A stretch of DNA of 64,000 nucleotides from Gamarada debralockiae (GCA_002803225.1 NXFV01001281.1:58258-122257); one strand, 5' to 3'. Positions 34,778-47,369 are shown, counted from the stretch's first letter. The notes: a model not told the origin generated them from the sequence alone. A program made the numbers and translations.

Positions 34778-36693
34778 TCACCAACCACCATTTCGTCTCG
34801 GGGGTCTGCGACCATCATATATGATCTCCCGCTCAATGATTCGTTCGTCGTCATACGTGCGATCTCGGTCTCTCCGTCTCTCACTCCTCTCAACCATCTC
34901 CCACTCCTCTCGATCTTTGTCTCGGCGCTCTAGACGCTCGCGCTCTCGTTCGATATCGCGGATACGATCGCGGCGCTCGCGACGGATGGAGTCGGAGAGG
35001 TTGACTAGTTGGAGAACATCTTCCTGTTCGAGAGTTAGCAACAGTCCAAATTCTATTCGGATGGAAGGGGAAAGGGTTTGGGTGGTAACGTACGTAGCGA
35101 AGATACGTCAGAATATAGTAGAAGTACTCTGTCTCCTCGAAATCATACCCAATCTGCTCAATCGCCTCCCGAACCACCAGATCTTTCGTAATTTCCGTCC
35201 ACAGCCCCTCACCCACGCGTGACTTCGGCGGCGGGCGCGGCATGCCAACTCTTCGATCAGACGATTCCTCAATCCGCTCATATTCCCTCTCATATGTCCT
35301 TCCCCCCTCCCGTCTCTTATTCGAGATCTCGATTTCTAGACCCGTAGTCCTGACCTCAGGCTCAGCTTCCCGCTCTCTGATCTCCACCCGCTCGCGGTCT
35401 CGCTCAGGAATGAACTTGCTTCTACGCACACCGTTGTATCGCTGCCATGTAATCTCCTCAGATCCACCTCCAACGCCATCCATCCTCACACGCTCCGTTC
35501 CAGGGGGTACATCGACGATGGCCCAATCTCTTGTGGCACCGTTGTATGCTTCCCCGATGTATGCCCTCTCAGCAGTCTTCCTCCCGTAATAAGCAGCTTC
35601 GTCTTCGTCGTCTCTGATATCCACTCGTACTCTCGACCGCTCCCTCTCGCGCTGAGGTGGAGGTCTTGCCGACACGCTTCTTCTCTCCCGTGAGATGTCA
35701 ACTCTTGTATCACCAACCCGTAGCCTGTCCCGCTCAGATTCGTAGACGGCGTCATCGTAGTAGCCTCTAGGAGGGGCAGGACGTGGCCGGGCTTCTGAGC
35801 GGGAAGATGTGCGGGTTATGTCGACCTCGGTATTGTTCTTCGATGTGTAGATGTCGATGTCTGTTTCTCGCTTGCGTGTCGAAGGAGGTGGGGGTGGACT
35901 TGGGACTGCAGGTCGTTCGAAGCCTGTTTTTAGTTTGTTGGTTAGCAGGAGCACTACCTCCATGGGGCCAAGAATGGAGAACATTGGAGGGAGGAATCTT
36001 ACCATGGTCAATATGTCTGTGATGTGTGATGATTTCTTGATGAATTGGAGGAGCTCGGATAGAAGGCGGGGGAGAGGGCGATGGGGATGGCGAGGTCACT
36101 CGAGTTTCTCGTTCCGTGACTCGAGTTCGTACCCGCTCAATGGGTTGAGGCGATGGGCTTCTCTCCCTCTCAATTATCCTCTCGCGGATGCGGACCGGTG
36201 ATGGGCTTCGTTCTCTCTCCACAACTCTCTCGCGGTATCGAATAGGTGATGGCGATCGTTCTCGTACTCTTTCCCTTGTTTCGATGACCCGTGCACGCAA
36301 TCTCTCTGGAGGTGGTGGGGTAAGAGAGCGTTCTCGTTCACGTTCCACAACTCTTGTCCGCACCCGTTCAAGCGGTGCAGGAGAAAGGGATCTCTCCCTC
36401 TCAATAACCCTCTCGCGGATGCGGACTGGACTCGGAGATCTGGGTCTGCGTTCAGGCGGTCTCGTGAATGTATCGGTTTGCCTCTCCCTCACGACCAACG
36501 CGCCTCCTTCGGTTCTGCCGTAATCATCTCGTAAGAACTCGGGTCTGCGGTCTCGTTCGGGTTCCCGTTCACGCCGGGTGTATATATCTACTTCCTCCCG
36601 CTCGCGGGTTTGTACTGGAGGTCCTCGTCGTGGTAACTCTTCGCGGGAATAATAATCGCGCTCCTCATACACGGATGCCCCTCGTCTAGACAT
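34778..36693 (-). CDS. arginine-rich DUF8035-type protein
   Basis: Three exons (36693-36003, 35923-35094, 35023-34778) with 79- and 70-bp introns give 588 aa. The start is MSRRGASVYEERDYYSREEL. The first half is made of imperfect repeats of ERVRTRV-, RSPSPVRIRERIIERE- and SPSP-type units, similar in look to RS domains. A globular middle segment follows (ATRDWAIVDVPPGTERVRMD, EEITWQRYNGVRRSKFIPE). The C-terminal part has LWTEITKDLVVREAIEQIGY and, across the last intron, YFYYILTYLRY|EDVLQLVNLSD, then a highly charged helix. This arrangement is the ascomycete DUF8035 family, whose function is unknown. The R/S-rich character suggests nuclear or RNA-associated location, but that is inference. Because of the repeated Arg codons the opposite strand is also open over long stretches; those frames are shadows. 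Confidence 0.85.
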
Positions 36694-37354
36694 TGCTTCT
36701 ATTGGGCGGCGGGGCGAAGTATCAATCCGATATCAAATTGCGCAGATATTCGTTGTCGTCGTAGTTGTAGAATTGAAGATGACAGATGAGGCTGCGAGCG
36801 AGCTGAAGGTCGGCACATGTACGAAGTATGTATCAGTCGTATAAGCTGAGTCGCGCAGGGTGGGTAGTCGGGTGGACGACGATTATGGAGGGGTTGGCGT
36901 TGGGCTGGCTGGCTAGCTGGTTCACAGTTAGTGCGAGTGGAAACGAAAAGAAAATCTGTGATTGCAAGGTTGAATGAATGGTGCGCTGTCACAGGCTGGA
37001 CAGGGTGAAACGCGCATATCGGGGCCAACAACTAGTTCCGGGTATCCTTACTGGATTACGATGCTGGATGGCGCGGGCATTCTGATGTAATGGTGCAGAA
37101 TCGAGAAATATCTTGGAGATCGGAGAGTCTGTACTGGGAAATCTAGGATGGGAATTATAGCATCCAAAGCTATAATGGGGAAGAAAGAGGAGGGATGACA
37201 GCGGCTGTTCCTGGTGGCCGATGGATTGGATTGTTTTGTCCGGTTTTGGGATCGACGGCAGTGGAGAAGGGGAGCGGTGGCTGTAAAATCAGGCTGTGAG
37301 GGTTCTACTGACCTTTACACAACAAGGGGAATCCAATGGACTCCCGAGCGCCTG
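36694..37354. other. intergenic, promoter side of DUF8035 gene
   Basis: Upstream flank of the DUF8035 gene. No exon or repeat was recognised. Confidence 0.4.
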
Positions 37355-37950
37355 ATGCAACAAATCTTTTTGGACGAGGTTTAGGCAGATAGAGGAGCAC
37401 ACACACAATCTTGGGTCACAGTCAAAGAGGATGGAGGCGATCGATATAACCGCGAATGCCTTTAGCACAAGTACAGTAAGCAGCCGTCGTGGATATTCCA
37501 TGGAATAATTGTTGCAGGACATAAGGGACCCGCGGTCCTTTGGGAGAAGGAAATGGGGAGCATAAATTCAGAAAAGTACGACGCAGTGATTCTCAATAAT
37601 ATCGAAGCATTTCTGGGGAAGAGGTTATATTTGAATGTAAGACAACGCTTTATACCATAGGTCAAGACTCGCCCAAGCCAATATTCGAGAACGACAAATC
37701 CCAATGATTTAATAGCCTCGATACTCTCCTGATTTAAACCTTAAGCAAGTATGGAAGTAGATGGAAGACTCTATTCAACAGCGATATTATACGGTTTATT
37801 ACGGCGCTACAAAGGCCTAATTGCGCGGTTGATAGCTATAATTTAGGACGCATGGGAGGCAGTACCAGATAGCTATATTCAGACTCTATTTAACTCGTGG
37901 TGGAGATGTCAAGCAGTCATTGATGCGAGAGGGGACCCACGAAGTACTAA
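37355..37950 (+). mobile_element. Tc1/mariner (Ant1/Tan1-like) transposase remnant
   Basis: Degenerate transposase reading frame with several stops. From about 37360 it reads FLDEV*ADRGAHTQSWVTVK, then QPSWIFHGIIVAGHKGPAVL and WEKEMGSINSEKYDAVILNN. After a frame change come RYSPDLNLKQVWK and DSYIQTLFNSWWRCQAVIDA. These correspond to the WSDE, W(F/V)WGxI, PDLNxIE and C-terminal CQAVIDAxG landmarks of fungal DDE transposases of the mariner superfamily. The N-terminal DNA-binding part and both inverted repeats are not visible, so this is a truncated, mutated copy. A second, different mariner remnant lies at 47370-48372. Confidence 0.7.
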
Positions 37951-38681
37951 TGCGGGAGCGATCAATGAGTGGTGAGTAGTGAGAATGGATACTGTAAATA
38001 GCTTAACTCGAGAAGATTCTATGTTTACTTCTATTGACTGAAGCCCTAGTAAAAAGGTTTCAAGATAGCCCTTGCAAGAGTAGGGAATTAACCTCTTTTT
38101 AAGGGGGAGATAATATTGAAAAGACGGCTATACTTCTTTAGACTGAGGGATTGTATTTTGAGGTTGTGAATTTTTGGCTACACCAGCCAATGGAGGGGCA
38201 GCTGAGTCAGCAACTCAACTCTTGGCGAAGGACCAAATAGCGACTGCCTTCTCGTTTCCAAACTTGATCTTTTGGCATCGACAAAATATCGCCATGGAGT
38301 TGAGCAGCAACATGCTTCGTTCAAATGGTAATCTCCCCGTGACTTATGTAAACAAGAATCAACCGACGGCTCTTTCGGGTCTTTCTCTCGGTCAAATGTA
38401 TCACCGAAAGGCATTTCCTGCGACGGAGGATTTCTCAACGGACCACCCCGCAATATACACTGCGGGGGATCTGCCCTCTGGGGATCTGCACAAGATGGCT
38501 TCAGCCAGAGTGGTTCTCATCTAGTCATTCTCGTATCTGCCGCTCGTTAATCTTCGATCCGGGAGTTTATTTGGAAAAGTATATAGGATAAACGATGCCA
38601 GGTCGTTTGTTCTATCGAGGTTTGCAACTGTTTGTACTAGAAAAGTTGACTATTCTTCATCATAGAACGTTTTCTGCAGCC
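37951..38681. other. intergenic, GH95 promoter region
   Basis: Non-coding. A TATA-like GTATATAGG at 38579-38587 lies about 100 bp before the fucosidase ATG. A 116-codon frame at 38174-38524 lacks an ATG start and any motif. Confidence 0.4.
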
Positions 38682-41211
38682 ATGAAGATCTCTTTAATTT
38701 TAATTACATTTTCTTCTTTAACTCTAGTTGAGGCTAGGGGACTCTGGGCAAGCACCCCAGCTTCCTTCGATGTCGTTAAAGAGTCATATCCCGTTGGAAA
38801 TGGTCGATTGGGAGGTACGTGTGATGAAGCTTCTTGTTTGGGTAGATTTGACAATGGACAGCTATGCCATTCGGCCCACCTGGGGCAGAGAAAGTTGTTT
38901 TGAACATCGACTCACTATGGTCTGGTGGTCCTTTTGAATCATCAGTAAGTGGTGCTGTTAGTGAGATTGAGAAGCTATGCTAACAAATGTACCTAGTCAT
39001 ATACTGGAGGTAACCCATCGTCAGAAGTTTATCAATACCTGCCTGGGATCAGGAAGTGGATCTTTCAGAATGGCACTGGAAGTAGGTGTAACTATTACCA
39101 CTCCATTTCGGTGCTTTGAACTGACATTCCTAGACGTGTCTCAACTCCTTGGCAGCGGCGATAACTATGGAAGCTTCCAAGTATGCGCCAATCTGTCAAT
39201 TGCCCTTGATGGTGTTACATCTGCAAGCAGCTACAACAGATCTCTCGACTTCAACACCGGATTGCACACCACGGCTTTCACGGCCAATGACGGCAACACC
39301 TACACCTCGACCATCTATTGCTCCTATCCCGACCAAGTCTGTGTCTACGATCTTTCATCTAGTGCAGCACTCCCGGAAGTTAGCATCTACCTCGAGAATC
39401 AGATTACCAACCAGAGCTTGTTCAACGCAACTTGCGGCGACAAATATGTTCGCTTGACGGGATTCACCCAGCTGGGACCTCCAATTGGTATGAAGTATGA
39501 TGGGATTGCTCGTCTCACAACCCGCACTGGAACGGCATATTGCAGCAATACGACAGCTGGAATGATGATCATACCAGCAGGCTCCCACATCCGTACCTTC
39601 AGTCTTGTCATCGGTGCAAATACAAACTACGATCAAACCGCTGGGACTGCTGCGAGTGGTTTCTCATTCAGAGGACCTGATCCAGGTTCATATGTTGAAG
39701 GAGTCACTTCTGCAGCGGCAGCGAAGGCGGAGAGCGATATACGGCAAGACCATGTCGCAGACTATCAGAGCCTTGCAGGACAATTTACGCTGAGTCTCCC
39801 TGATACTGCAGGATCGGTTGGTCTCGAAACATCTGTCATTATCGATCGATATAACTCTAGCGGGCCTGGTGATCCATATTTGGAATCCGTACTTTTCGAC
39901 CTTGGACGCCATCTCTTCATATCGTCCACACGAGATAACTCTCTTCCGCCAAATTTGCAAGGGAAATGGAGTCAAACGGTCACAGCTTCATGGGGTGCAG
40001 ACTATCACTCAAACATTAACTTTCAAATGAATCACTGGGGCGTTGATCAAACCGGACTTGGTGATCTACAGCTGGCGACCTGGAATTACATGCAGAATAC
40101 TTGGGTACCGCGCGGCACGGAAACAGCTCAACTCCTGTACGGAGCTCCTGGTTGGGTTTGCCACGACGAGATGAATATCTTTGGGCACACGGGTATGAAA
40201 GAGGAAGCCCAGTGGGCCAACTATCCAGCCTCCGCAGCATGGATGATGCAGCACGTTTTTGATTACTACTCCTACTCTCAAAACGCAACATGGTTCGAAG
40301 AACAAGGCTACCCACTCATGAAAGGTGTCGTGCAGTTCTGGCTCTCCCAACTTCAACCCGACGCATACTTTAAGGATGGCACACTCGTCGTCAACCCATG
40401 CAATTCACCTGAACACGGTCCAACAACCTTCGCCTGCACGCACTATCAACAACTGCTCCACCAACTCTTCGTAACCATTCTCTCCTCCACCTCCGCCCTC
40501 TCGAGCCCCGACACAGAATTCGTCGCCAACCTCACCACCGCGCTCGCAATCCTCGACAAAGGCCTCCACATCGGCTTCTGGGGCGAAATAAAAGAATGGA
40601 AGATCCCCGACTCCTACGGCTACGATTTCGAAAACGACACGCACCGCCACCTGTCAAACCTCATCGGCTGGTATCCGGGGTACTCTATCTCGTCCTTCCT
40701 CTCCGGCTACAGCAACACCACCATCCAAAACGCCGTCGCCACCACCCTCTACTCCCGCGGGACTGGCAACGGCGCTGACGCTAATTCCGGTTGGGAGAAA
40801 GTCTGGCGTTCAGCATGCTGGGCGCGTCTCAATAACACTGATGAAGCTTACTTTGAACTCAAGTATGCTATTGATCAGAATTTTGCGGGGAACGGACTGA
40901 GCATGTATTGGGGCCTTTCGGAACCGTTTCAGATTGATGCTAATTTTGGACTGGTGGGCGCGGTGTTGAGTTTTTTGGTTGTGGATAACCCGATGGTGGA
41001 TGGGAGTGAGGAGGGGAGGGTTGTGGTTCTTGGTCCGGCGATTCCGGAGGGTTGGGGACCGGGTGAGGTGAAGGGGTTGAGGCTGAGAGGGGGTGGGATG
41101 GTGGGCTTTGAGTGGGATGAGACCGGTGTAGTTACGGGTGCGCATGTGACGGGGCGGACAAAGAGTCTTGTCATTGTTAATAAGGAGGAGAAGGTGCTTT
41201 TGCGCATCTAA
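38682..41211 (+). CDS. secreted GH95 alpha-1,2-fucosidase
   Basis: Four exons (38682-38814, 38862-38944, 38997-39081, 39134-41211) with introns of 47, 52 and 52 bp give 792 aa. Residues 1-20 ([20 protein letters not shown]) are a signal peptide. The N-terminal GH95 landmarks are [16 protein letters not shown], spanning intron 1, and [12 protein letters not shown]. The catalytic region has [20 protein letters not shown] and INFQMNHWG, with the Asn pair at 394 and 396; the general acid is Glu527 in NSPEHG; and QIDANFG holds Asp702. These correspond to Asn421/Asn423, Glu566 and Asp766 of the bifidobacterial AfcA enzyme. It should remove terminal fucose, for example from xyloglucan side chains or glycans, outside the cell. 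All four active-site positions are present and there is no frameshift. The open frame starting at 38977 is partly intron and is not the true start. Confidence 0.93.
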
Positions 41212-43119
41212 TCTCGGTAGAGTGGAGCTTTTGGGGAATGGATAACACAATACCTATAGAGCAAAGCACCATCTCGGCGCGGTGCAAAATGAGATCCTTC
41301 CTCGCGACCTCTTAACCGTTTTCCAAGCAAAGGTTTGAAGCTCCTTTTCTCCATAGAAACCGGCCAAATGAGAGGCTTTCATCAACGCATCAACGCAAAA
41401 ACCTAAAAACCCTCGCTAGCATTGCATCCGAAGTTGATCTGGTTGCCGGTTCTGTGGCCTTTGCAACATTCAACCTGAAGTCCATCCGCACGGTTCGAGA
41501 TCTTGCCACGTCCAATCGAAGAGCTTCGACTTAATCTCCAAAGCTTGCAAGCGGAGGTGCAATCTCACCGTCATTGGTTTTCTTGCTGTCGCAGGAGTTG
41601 TCGTTGTCTCTTCCTTTTCCAGACACCACCCAGTGGACCCCCGACATTCAATCGAGCCTACTCGGGAGCAGGTGAGATCATCGACCCTCATACTGTCCGG
41701 AAATTGTAATGGTGAAGTTTCGCATTGAGAACTGGACCCCCCCTTTCTCTACATTCAAGACCTTGACCATTGCGTAAGCGCATTATTATGAAGTTACGTA
41801 GTCATCAAAGGGGCGAGCTTTTATACAGAGGTCCCCGTGCCTTGTAGCATCTGCTTGGTTATTATTGAATCCATGCAACCTAAGATACTCATTTGCCTTT
41901 TTCACCCAGCTCAGAAGGTGTATTATTGTCGTCATAACTCCTTACAGAATCTGCTTTTGCCAAAGCTCTCACAGACACGAGGAACGGGGTGTAATCTTGT
42001 GGTATAGCCAAACCTCGTGGCATTCAACCGTAAGAAGCTCCCCTTAATGACTAGCCACAGAAATCTGTTGTTGCTTTCAGACCGGATTTCCGGAATCGTA
42101 TGGACCAAGGATCGTGCATCAATGTAATATTGCTCCTTCGGATCATCCGGTGGCTGTCAGAGAGGTAACTGTGTAGAAAAATGAAATACGTATTCCAAAG
42201 GAGAATCAATCGTCAAGTGTGAAGCCAAAAGTTTCACCTTCCAGGTCTGGCAAATTGTTCTTGAGACCTGTCCAGTTTTATTTCCTCATCGTCATGGCTT
42301 TCAGATATTAGGAATATGAGGGCCAGTTATTGAGCCGAGGATACCAGGAACTCTTTCAGTTATGTCTTCTTGGCATAATTTCAATGGTCGAGACTTGCTC
42401 CCGAGGGACTCCTTGTCTTTCCGGCTTGAATAGCCAGCAAAAATTCCCTAGCGCCATCTGATTGCGCGTCTATGCTCCCAGACTGAGGACACAAGCAATT
42501 TTCCTTTAGCCCAAATATACATCCAAGATTACCCTACTAAGTTGCGGTTTGCGCTGGTTAGGAATTTTCTGCCTAGCTTTCGAGTGCCGCTAGAGAGAGG
42601 CACTGCTGGGTAAGTTCTGATTGGTGGGCTCGCACTCACTAACTCATTTGGGAACCTCAGCACATTTGAAAGGCGGGCGCCATCCGCAGTTGATATGTTT
42701 AGAATGCAATTCGAGACATCATTTTGTTCCATATGTTTCGTATGCAAGTCTGAGTATATCTGCCAAGGTTGTGGGAAGACATAAGCGGCAAGTCAGTTGC
42801 TCCGATAATGGCAGTCTTTTCTCCTACATTTCTTCCCTTCAGTTCATAACCGTGAGCAAGTAAAGATTTTGTCTCTGTTAGATAACCTCAGCCTTTGCCT
42901 GGGCATACCTACGTTAATCCAAGAGCTTAGCTGAAATATTCGCCAAGAGAGTTCTTTTGTCATGGGGTCTTCATGCGCTGCCCATAATCCCAACGCCGTC
43001 TGGTTTTACTGTCCTTCCTTTGGCGCCGCAGTTCTATTTTCAATACTTTTGGTCTCACTTTCGTTGCACACTTTGTTCAAGCAATAGTTTACAGAAAGGG
43101 CTTCGCATGGGAGGTCATC
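41212..43119. other. intergenic, nothing recognised
   Basis: About 1.9 kb without a credible gene on either strand. Short frames at 41503-41709 and 42529-42863 have no motif. Confidence 0.4.
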
Positions 43120-43166
43120 ATGGGCGCCGCATGGGAAACAATGGGCGCCGCATGGGAAACAATGGG
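43120..43166 (+). repeat. 21-bp tandem duplication
   Basis: ATGGGCGCCGCATGGGAAACA occurs twice in direct succession, followed by the first six bases of a third copy. It lies just beyond the point where the NACHT remnant loses homology. Confidence 0.85.
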
Positions 43167-43281
43167 CATGATTTTCCGGACATTTTCGACGAAGCACCAA
43201 GACTTGAACAGCTGGTTCATTGTTCAAAGCTTGCTAATTCTTCTTGCTCCATTGTGGATCAACGCATTTGTTTATATGGTG

Positions 43282-43935
43282 CTAAAGATAGTCGACTACA
43301 ATCGATGTGAGAATTGTCTTTCCTGCTCTAGGAATCCCTGGACAGAACAACACCTGCTGGTCGGCCTCTACCCATGTCTGGAATTTTGCCGGTTCTAGAA
43401 GCCACAGACCAGTTCCTGCCTGCCACCGAATAATAAAGTCGCTCTGTTGAGTAGCATAGTCAATCAGAGTGAGCCAGTAAAGAATAGCTTTCCACTCTTG
43501 ATTCTCTTGGTGCCGTACTAACTTCACCACATTATCCCGAGTAAGTCGACCGTTAAAGGCGTTTAGTAAACCAACATTTGTACTAATACGGCTCCGAAGC
43601 TCGTCGATGTCTTCTGGCTTCCAGTTAAGCCTCTTCCAGACCCTTTTGATTCGCCTTCCAACATTCCCGCTTTCGGAACCCAGTTCGCTATTTTTGTCTA
43701 GTATTCATTGAAGCTCATCGAGAATATTTCGGCAACCTTTATCAATATCTTCTAAGTCCCTCTTCTGGTTGTTGTTAAGCTCTTCTTTTGGAAAGGTAAT
43801 ATCGGCATCTTGAAGGACGATCGAGAGACTCCGAACCCTGTTTTAACATATAGTCAGCAACGATTGAACTCTTCTTTAAGCAGCGTACTCATCCGAGACA
43901 GCCTTGAATTGCAACGTACAAACTCGACATCGTCT
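43282..43935 (-). pseudogene. truncated NACHT (NLR-type) gene remnant
   Basis: An upstream piece (about 43935-43880) ends in QFKAVSDE. It is spliced over a roughly 50-bp intron (GTACGC...AACAG) to VRSLSIVLQDADITFPKEEL. The frame then continues through ILDELQ, a [34 protein letters not shown] and [20 protein letters not shown]. It ends with the NACHT lead-in [16 protein letters not shown] and the P-loop region [20 protein letters not shown]. Immediately after the Walker A motif the homology stops at TAG. Many fungal ankyrin/NACHT proteins share this N-terminus. The P-loop has Arg where GIPGAGKT is usual, but GxxxxGKT is kept. Nothing of the remaining NACHT or repeat region follows, so this is a 5' fragment of a non-self-recognition receptor gene. 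Confidence 0.65.
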
Positions 43936-45318
43936 TGTCATATTATACATAGAGTAATATAGAAGATTCTAGAAACCGAGTGGCAATTATCAACCACTGT
44001 AAATCCAGGGACTCCCCTTGGACCCTCTATAAAATAGAGATAAAAAGAAAAAGAAATATTGCAGTAAAAGGCGAATTGGGTGTCGCTGGTTTTTTAGTTA
44101 ATTTTTTAGCGGGGGTCTATTTCCACACATTTTGTGGCTATGCATCCCTGCTCGGTTGTACTCCAAAAGTACCGCCGCTAATTGTCATTGCAGAGCGGAG
44201 CCTATTCTTGCACATGTACACAGTCTGATGACTTTGCGATAACTTTGCACTAGGAAAGAAAACCTAATACAGTAATCTTCGAAAGCAGCTTCTCCAAAAA
44301 TAACTCTTATAAAAACTTAGCCCTACTTTTTGTGTCAATCCTTGCCTGTCTCTCTTGCTTATTCACCAATGATGAAATTTTACTACTAAGTAATGTATTA
44401 ACTTGAATTAATTATACACTTCAAAAATGGCACGTAGCCCGCCCCTCGATTTCTTCGTGTTAATCACAGAACAATTAAGTTAGCCTAGCATGTACTAAAC
44501 TTCTATATACTGTCACCTTTCACGTGCAAGCCTTGTTGGTTCTACCAGCTCCTGATTTGATGGATAGCTGATACCGCCCTAATATCCTGCTACGGAGGCA
44601 GATCGAACGTTGAAATTAACTCAATGACTATTAAATTAAGGCTAGTAACTGATATTTGGCTTATTGCTGCGCAATGTGTCCAAAGCCTCGTCAATATGTT
44701 GATACCGTTCGCTCGAGCGCCCGAAAACCGCTTCAAAACCAAACAGAGCCCTGTTGGTATAATCCCTCCGCTTCCTGCATCCTGCCTGTCTGACAAAGAG
44801 ATTGGCCGTATTCTCAGCTGTGCTCAGCGCTGGTATGTATCTCTTCACCGCCTCCTGGCCGACTGCCTTCTCGTAGAAGAGATAAAACGGCGATGGTGGC
44901 GCTGCGGGAGAGAAACTGCTATGGCTCCGAGGCGCACTGCACGGGGAGCGGGAGCCACGGCAACTATACTCTGTAATTTTAGGTGCAAAAGGTCTCAAAA
45001 TATCACGGAATAAACTAGAGATCACTGGTGAATAATGTAATCTGCGAGATAGACATTTGCGCAGATTCTGCGTAGGCTAGAAGTCAAAGTACCTTGCATC
45101 CGTCCCAGCAGACAGGGCATCCCACCACACGGGTGGGAGGTTAATGATAAGACCTAAAGATAAGATGTTACTCGTGCACTGTCCCTGTGGAAGGTCATGA
45201 AATGGTTACGAAGCATAGATGGTGATTGTAAAACGATGTCGTGATGGCAGTCCGTCGGTTCCATATTGCCTGCAGTGTTTGTCGAGGACTCAGTGGACTC
45301 AGTGCTCAACACTCTACC
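43936..45318. other. intergenic, nothing recognised
   Basis: About 1.4 kb with AT-rich sections. The opposing 127-129-codon frames at 44624-45025 are mutual shadows without family resemblance. Confidence 0.4.
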
Positions 45319-47153
45319 CTAGATCGAAATCGTCTCCAACCTCACGACGACCTCATCAAGAAGACTTTCCTCGTTCTCCTCAAACCCTTCCACACAAGCT
45401 TTGACTACATTCGCAAAAACATCTCCCGCAGAAGCCTTTATCATATCCAGATATCGGCTCTCCCGCAACAATAGCTCCTGCACCTTCTTCGTCACCCCAG
45501 GCCGGAGATTGCCCTGTAGCTTCTGGTCGTCTATCCCCAACACCCGATACAGCGGCATCCACAACGCCAACTCCAACAGCACAATACCGAGACTATAAAT
45601 ATCGAAGGCCTTCTTAAATCCGCCATTGCTGTCTATGCTGCTGTGCGCTAGAGGGTGCCTGTACAGGTTGTAGAGCGGGATGCTGTCCGGCTGCTCCGTC
45701 ATCTCCGTGTTTTGGGCGGGGCGGGAGAGCCCGAAGCCGCACAGATAGGGAGTTGAAATGTCAGTATCGCCGGGATTCGTGAAAAAGACTACGTTTTGGC
45801 TGCGAATGGCTTTGTGCAGCCAGTCTGTGGAGTGGAGGTATTGCACGGCGGTGGCGAGAGTGTGTGCGAGATGAACACGTACTGATAGCGACGGTTTCCC
45901 GTCAGCGAGGAAGAGGTCGAACAGTGAATAGGGAACGACATCGGATGAAACGCCGATTGGGCGGCGAAACACGAGCCCGAAGCGGTTGTTTGACGCGTCA
46001 TTGAAGTAGCCGATGCAAGATGGTGTGTGGAACTGCGTCGGCTTTTGAGGATTGCTCAGAAGGGCGGAGAGCTTGGAGATGCGCGCTTGAGTATGCGGGG
46101 CGGGATGACCAATATGCAGCACTGGTTCGTAATATTTCCATTCGACCCACATGGGAGTGTTCTCATATATACCATCTGAGCGTGCCTCCTCTGTTGAGTA
46201 GGAGGACGAAACGGAGCTAAGGATTGTGCAAGATCTCGCGTCTAGAGGGGCTGCTTCGAATGTGCCGGTATGGGTGCTGCTACTGACTTCATCGCCGGAA
46301 TCCAAATTAATCTCCATGTTCAGCGCCTTAAACCGTGCCAATGTCGCTAGTGTTTGCCTCTCTTCCTGAGGTTCCGAGCTGTATGTTGGTGGGTGCATGG
46401 AACGAAGAAATTGAAGGCTACGGGAGAGCTGAGCCATGGACAGCTGCATGCTGCTGGCTTGAAAGAGCTGCAGCAGGTGGTCAACCTTGTTGTTCAGCCG
46501 CAGGACCTGCATGGACGTTCTGGTTTGCGCCTGGTGAAAGGTAAACTGCTGCTGTGAGTCGAGCAGACTCATCATGGCGTCATTGAGGGCGCTGAGCTGC
46601 GATAGTGACGACTCCAAGCGCTCACGGTCGAATATGGACCAGCGGATACGTGAGGGATAACGACGCATCTTCTCCACACATCTGAGGGCTCTGGCTTCAA
46701 GTGAGCTTTTGGACTGCGGAAACCGCTCCTGGAATTCGGCTTCCCCTTCTGCACCAGAGAGAGGGTCGGGTTTGAGGTCATCGACCATGAGAGTGTGCGG
46801 GTGGCTGACCTTCCAGAAACCAGAGAGGATGGCCTCCTGCTCACGAAGCACCTCCTGCACGAGAGCTTCGTTTAGCTGCAAGCTTGTGCACAGTGAACCG
46901 CTCTGCTCGGTTATATTGGCTACCTGGGCCCAATTCCCTAACCGGTGCTGTTCTGTTTTTACACGGACACGCAGATAGTGAAACTGCGCGGGCATCCCAC
47001 TCGCATCGGCCAGGAGATTGTACGCTGCAATTGTGAGTATGGGCGAGGACGATAGCAGAATACTCTGGGTTTACCTTTGAGGCAGCCTGAAAGAAGCTGG
47101 AATGTGAGTGAGATCGCCCCAAGGCCAAGGCTTGCTAGCGATCCAGGATCCAT
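45319..47153 (-). CDS. HeLo-domain pseudokinase
   Basis: Two exons (47153-47075, 47024-45319) with a 50-bp intron give 594 aa. Residues 1 to about 220 form a HeLo (prion-inhibition and propagation) domain: MDPGSLASLGLGAISLTFQL, the glycine-containing first helix, then AYNLLADASGMPAQFHYLRV and RLGNWAQVANI. A Ser/Thr-rich linker leads to a protein-kinase fold from about residue 315. The fold lacks key catalytic residues: the HRD position reads HKA (430-432) and the DFG position reads GFG (456-458). SFDIYSLG-like (KAFDIYSLGIVLLELALW) shows the fold is otherwise intact. HeLo domains such as that of HET-S form membrane-disrupting assemblies. A pseudokinase may act as the regulatory switch, as in MLKL; that comparison is inference. 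It lies head to head with the kinase-YEATS gene. Confidence 0.85.
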
Positions 47154-47369
47154 TCTACGGTTGGTTTTGACAATGTTTGGTCAATTTCGTACAGCGTGAA
47201 ACAATCTGATCTTTTTTGTCTGTGCGCACCCCTCGATCTTACTGGAAGGTTCGGTTTCAGGGGTGTCTGCGCAGGGGGTTTAACCAGTGACGCTGCTTTT
47301 TGCACCTAAATCACCACATATTAGTATGGAGACAACACAATACGTTCCTACACCAAAGACACCACGCAA
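47154..47369. other. promoter side of the HeLo-pseudokinase gene
   Basis: Short non-coding stretch upstream of the pseudokinase ATG. It probably also includes the left edge of the mariner element. No clear core promoter motif. Confidence 0.35.

Noticed and set aside
34722..35222. Ser/Arg-rich plus-strand frame opposite the DUF8035 gene
   Set aside because: It mirrors the Arg-rich coding strand; the minus-strand gene has introns and conserved blocks that explain the region.
38174..38524. 116-codon plus-strand frame upstream of the fucosidase
   Set aside because: Starts with TTG, has no motif, and overlaps the promoter region.
38977..39133. Start of the fucosidase at 38977
   Set aside because: This part is exon 3 in the wrong frame plus an intron; splicing three short upstream exons restores the GH95 N-terminus and a signal peptide.
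44624..45025. Opposing frames of 127-129 codons
   Set aside because: They are complementary shadows without any recognisable domain.
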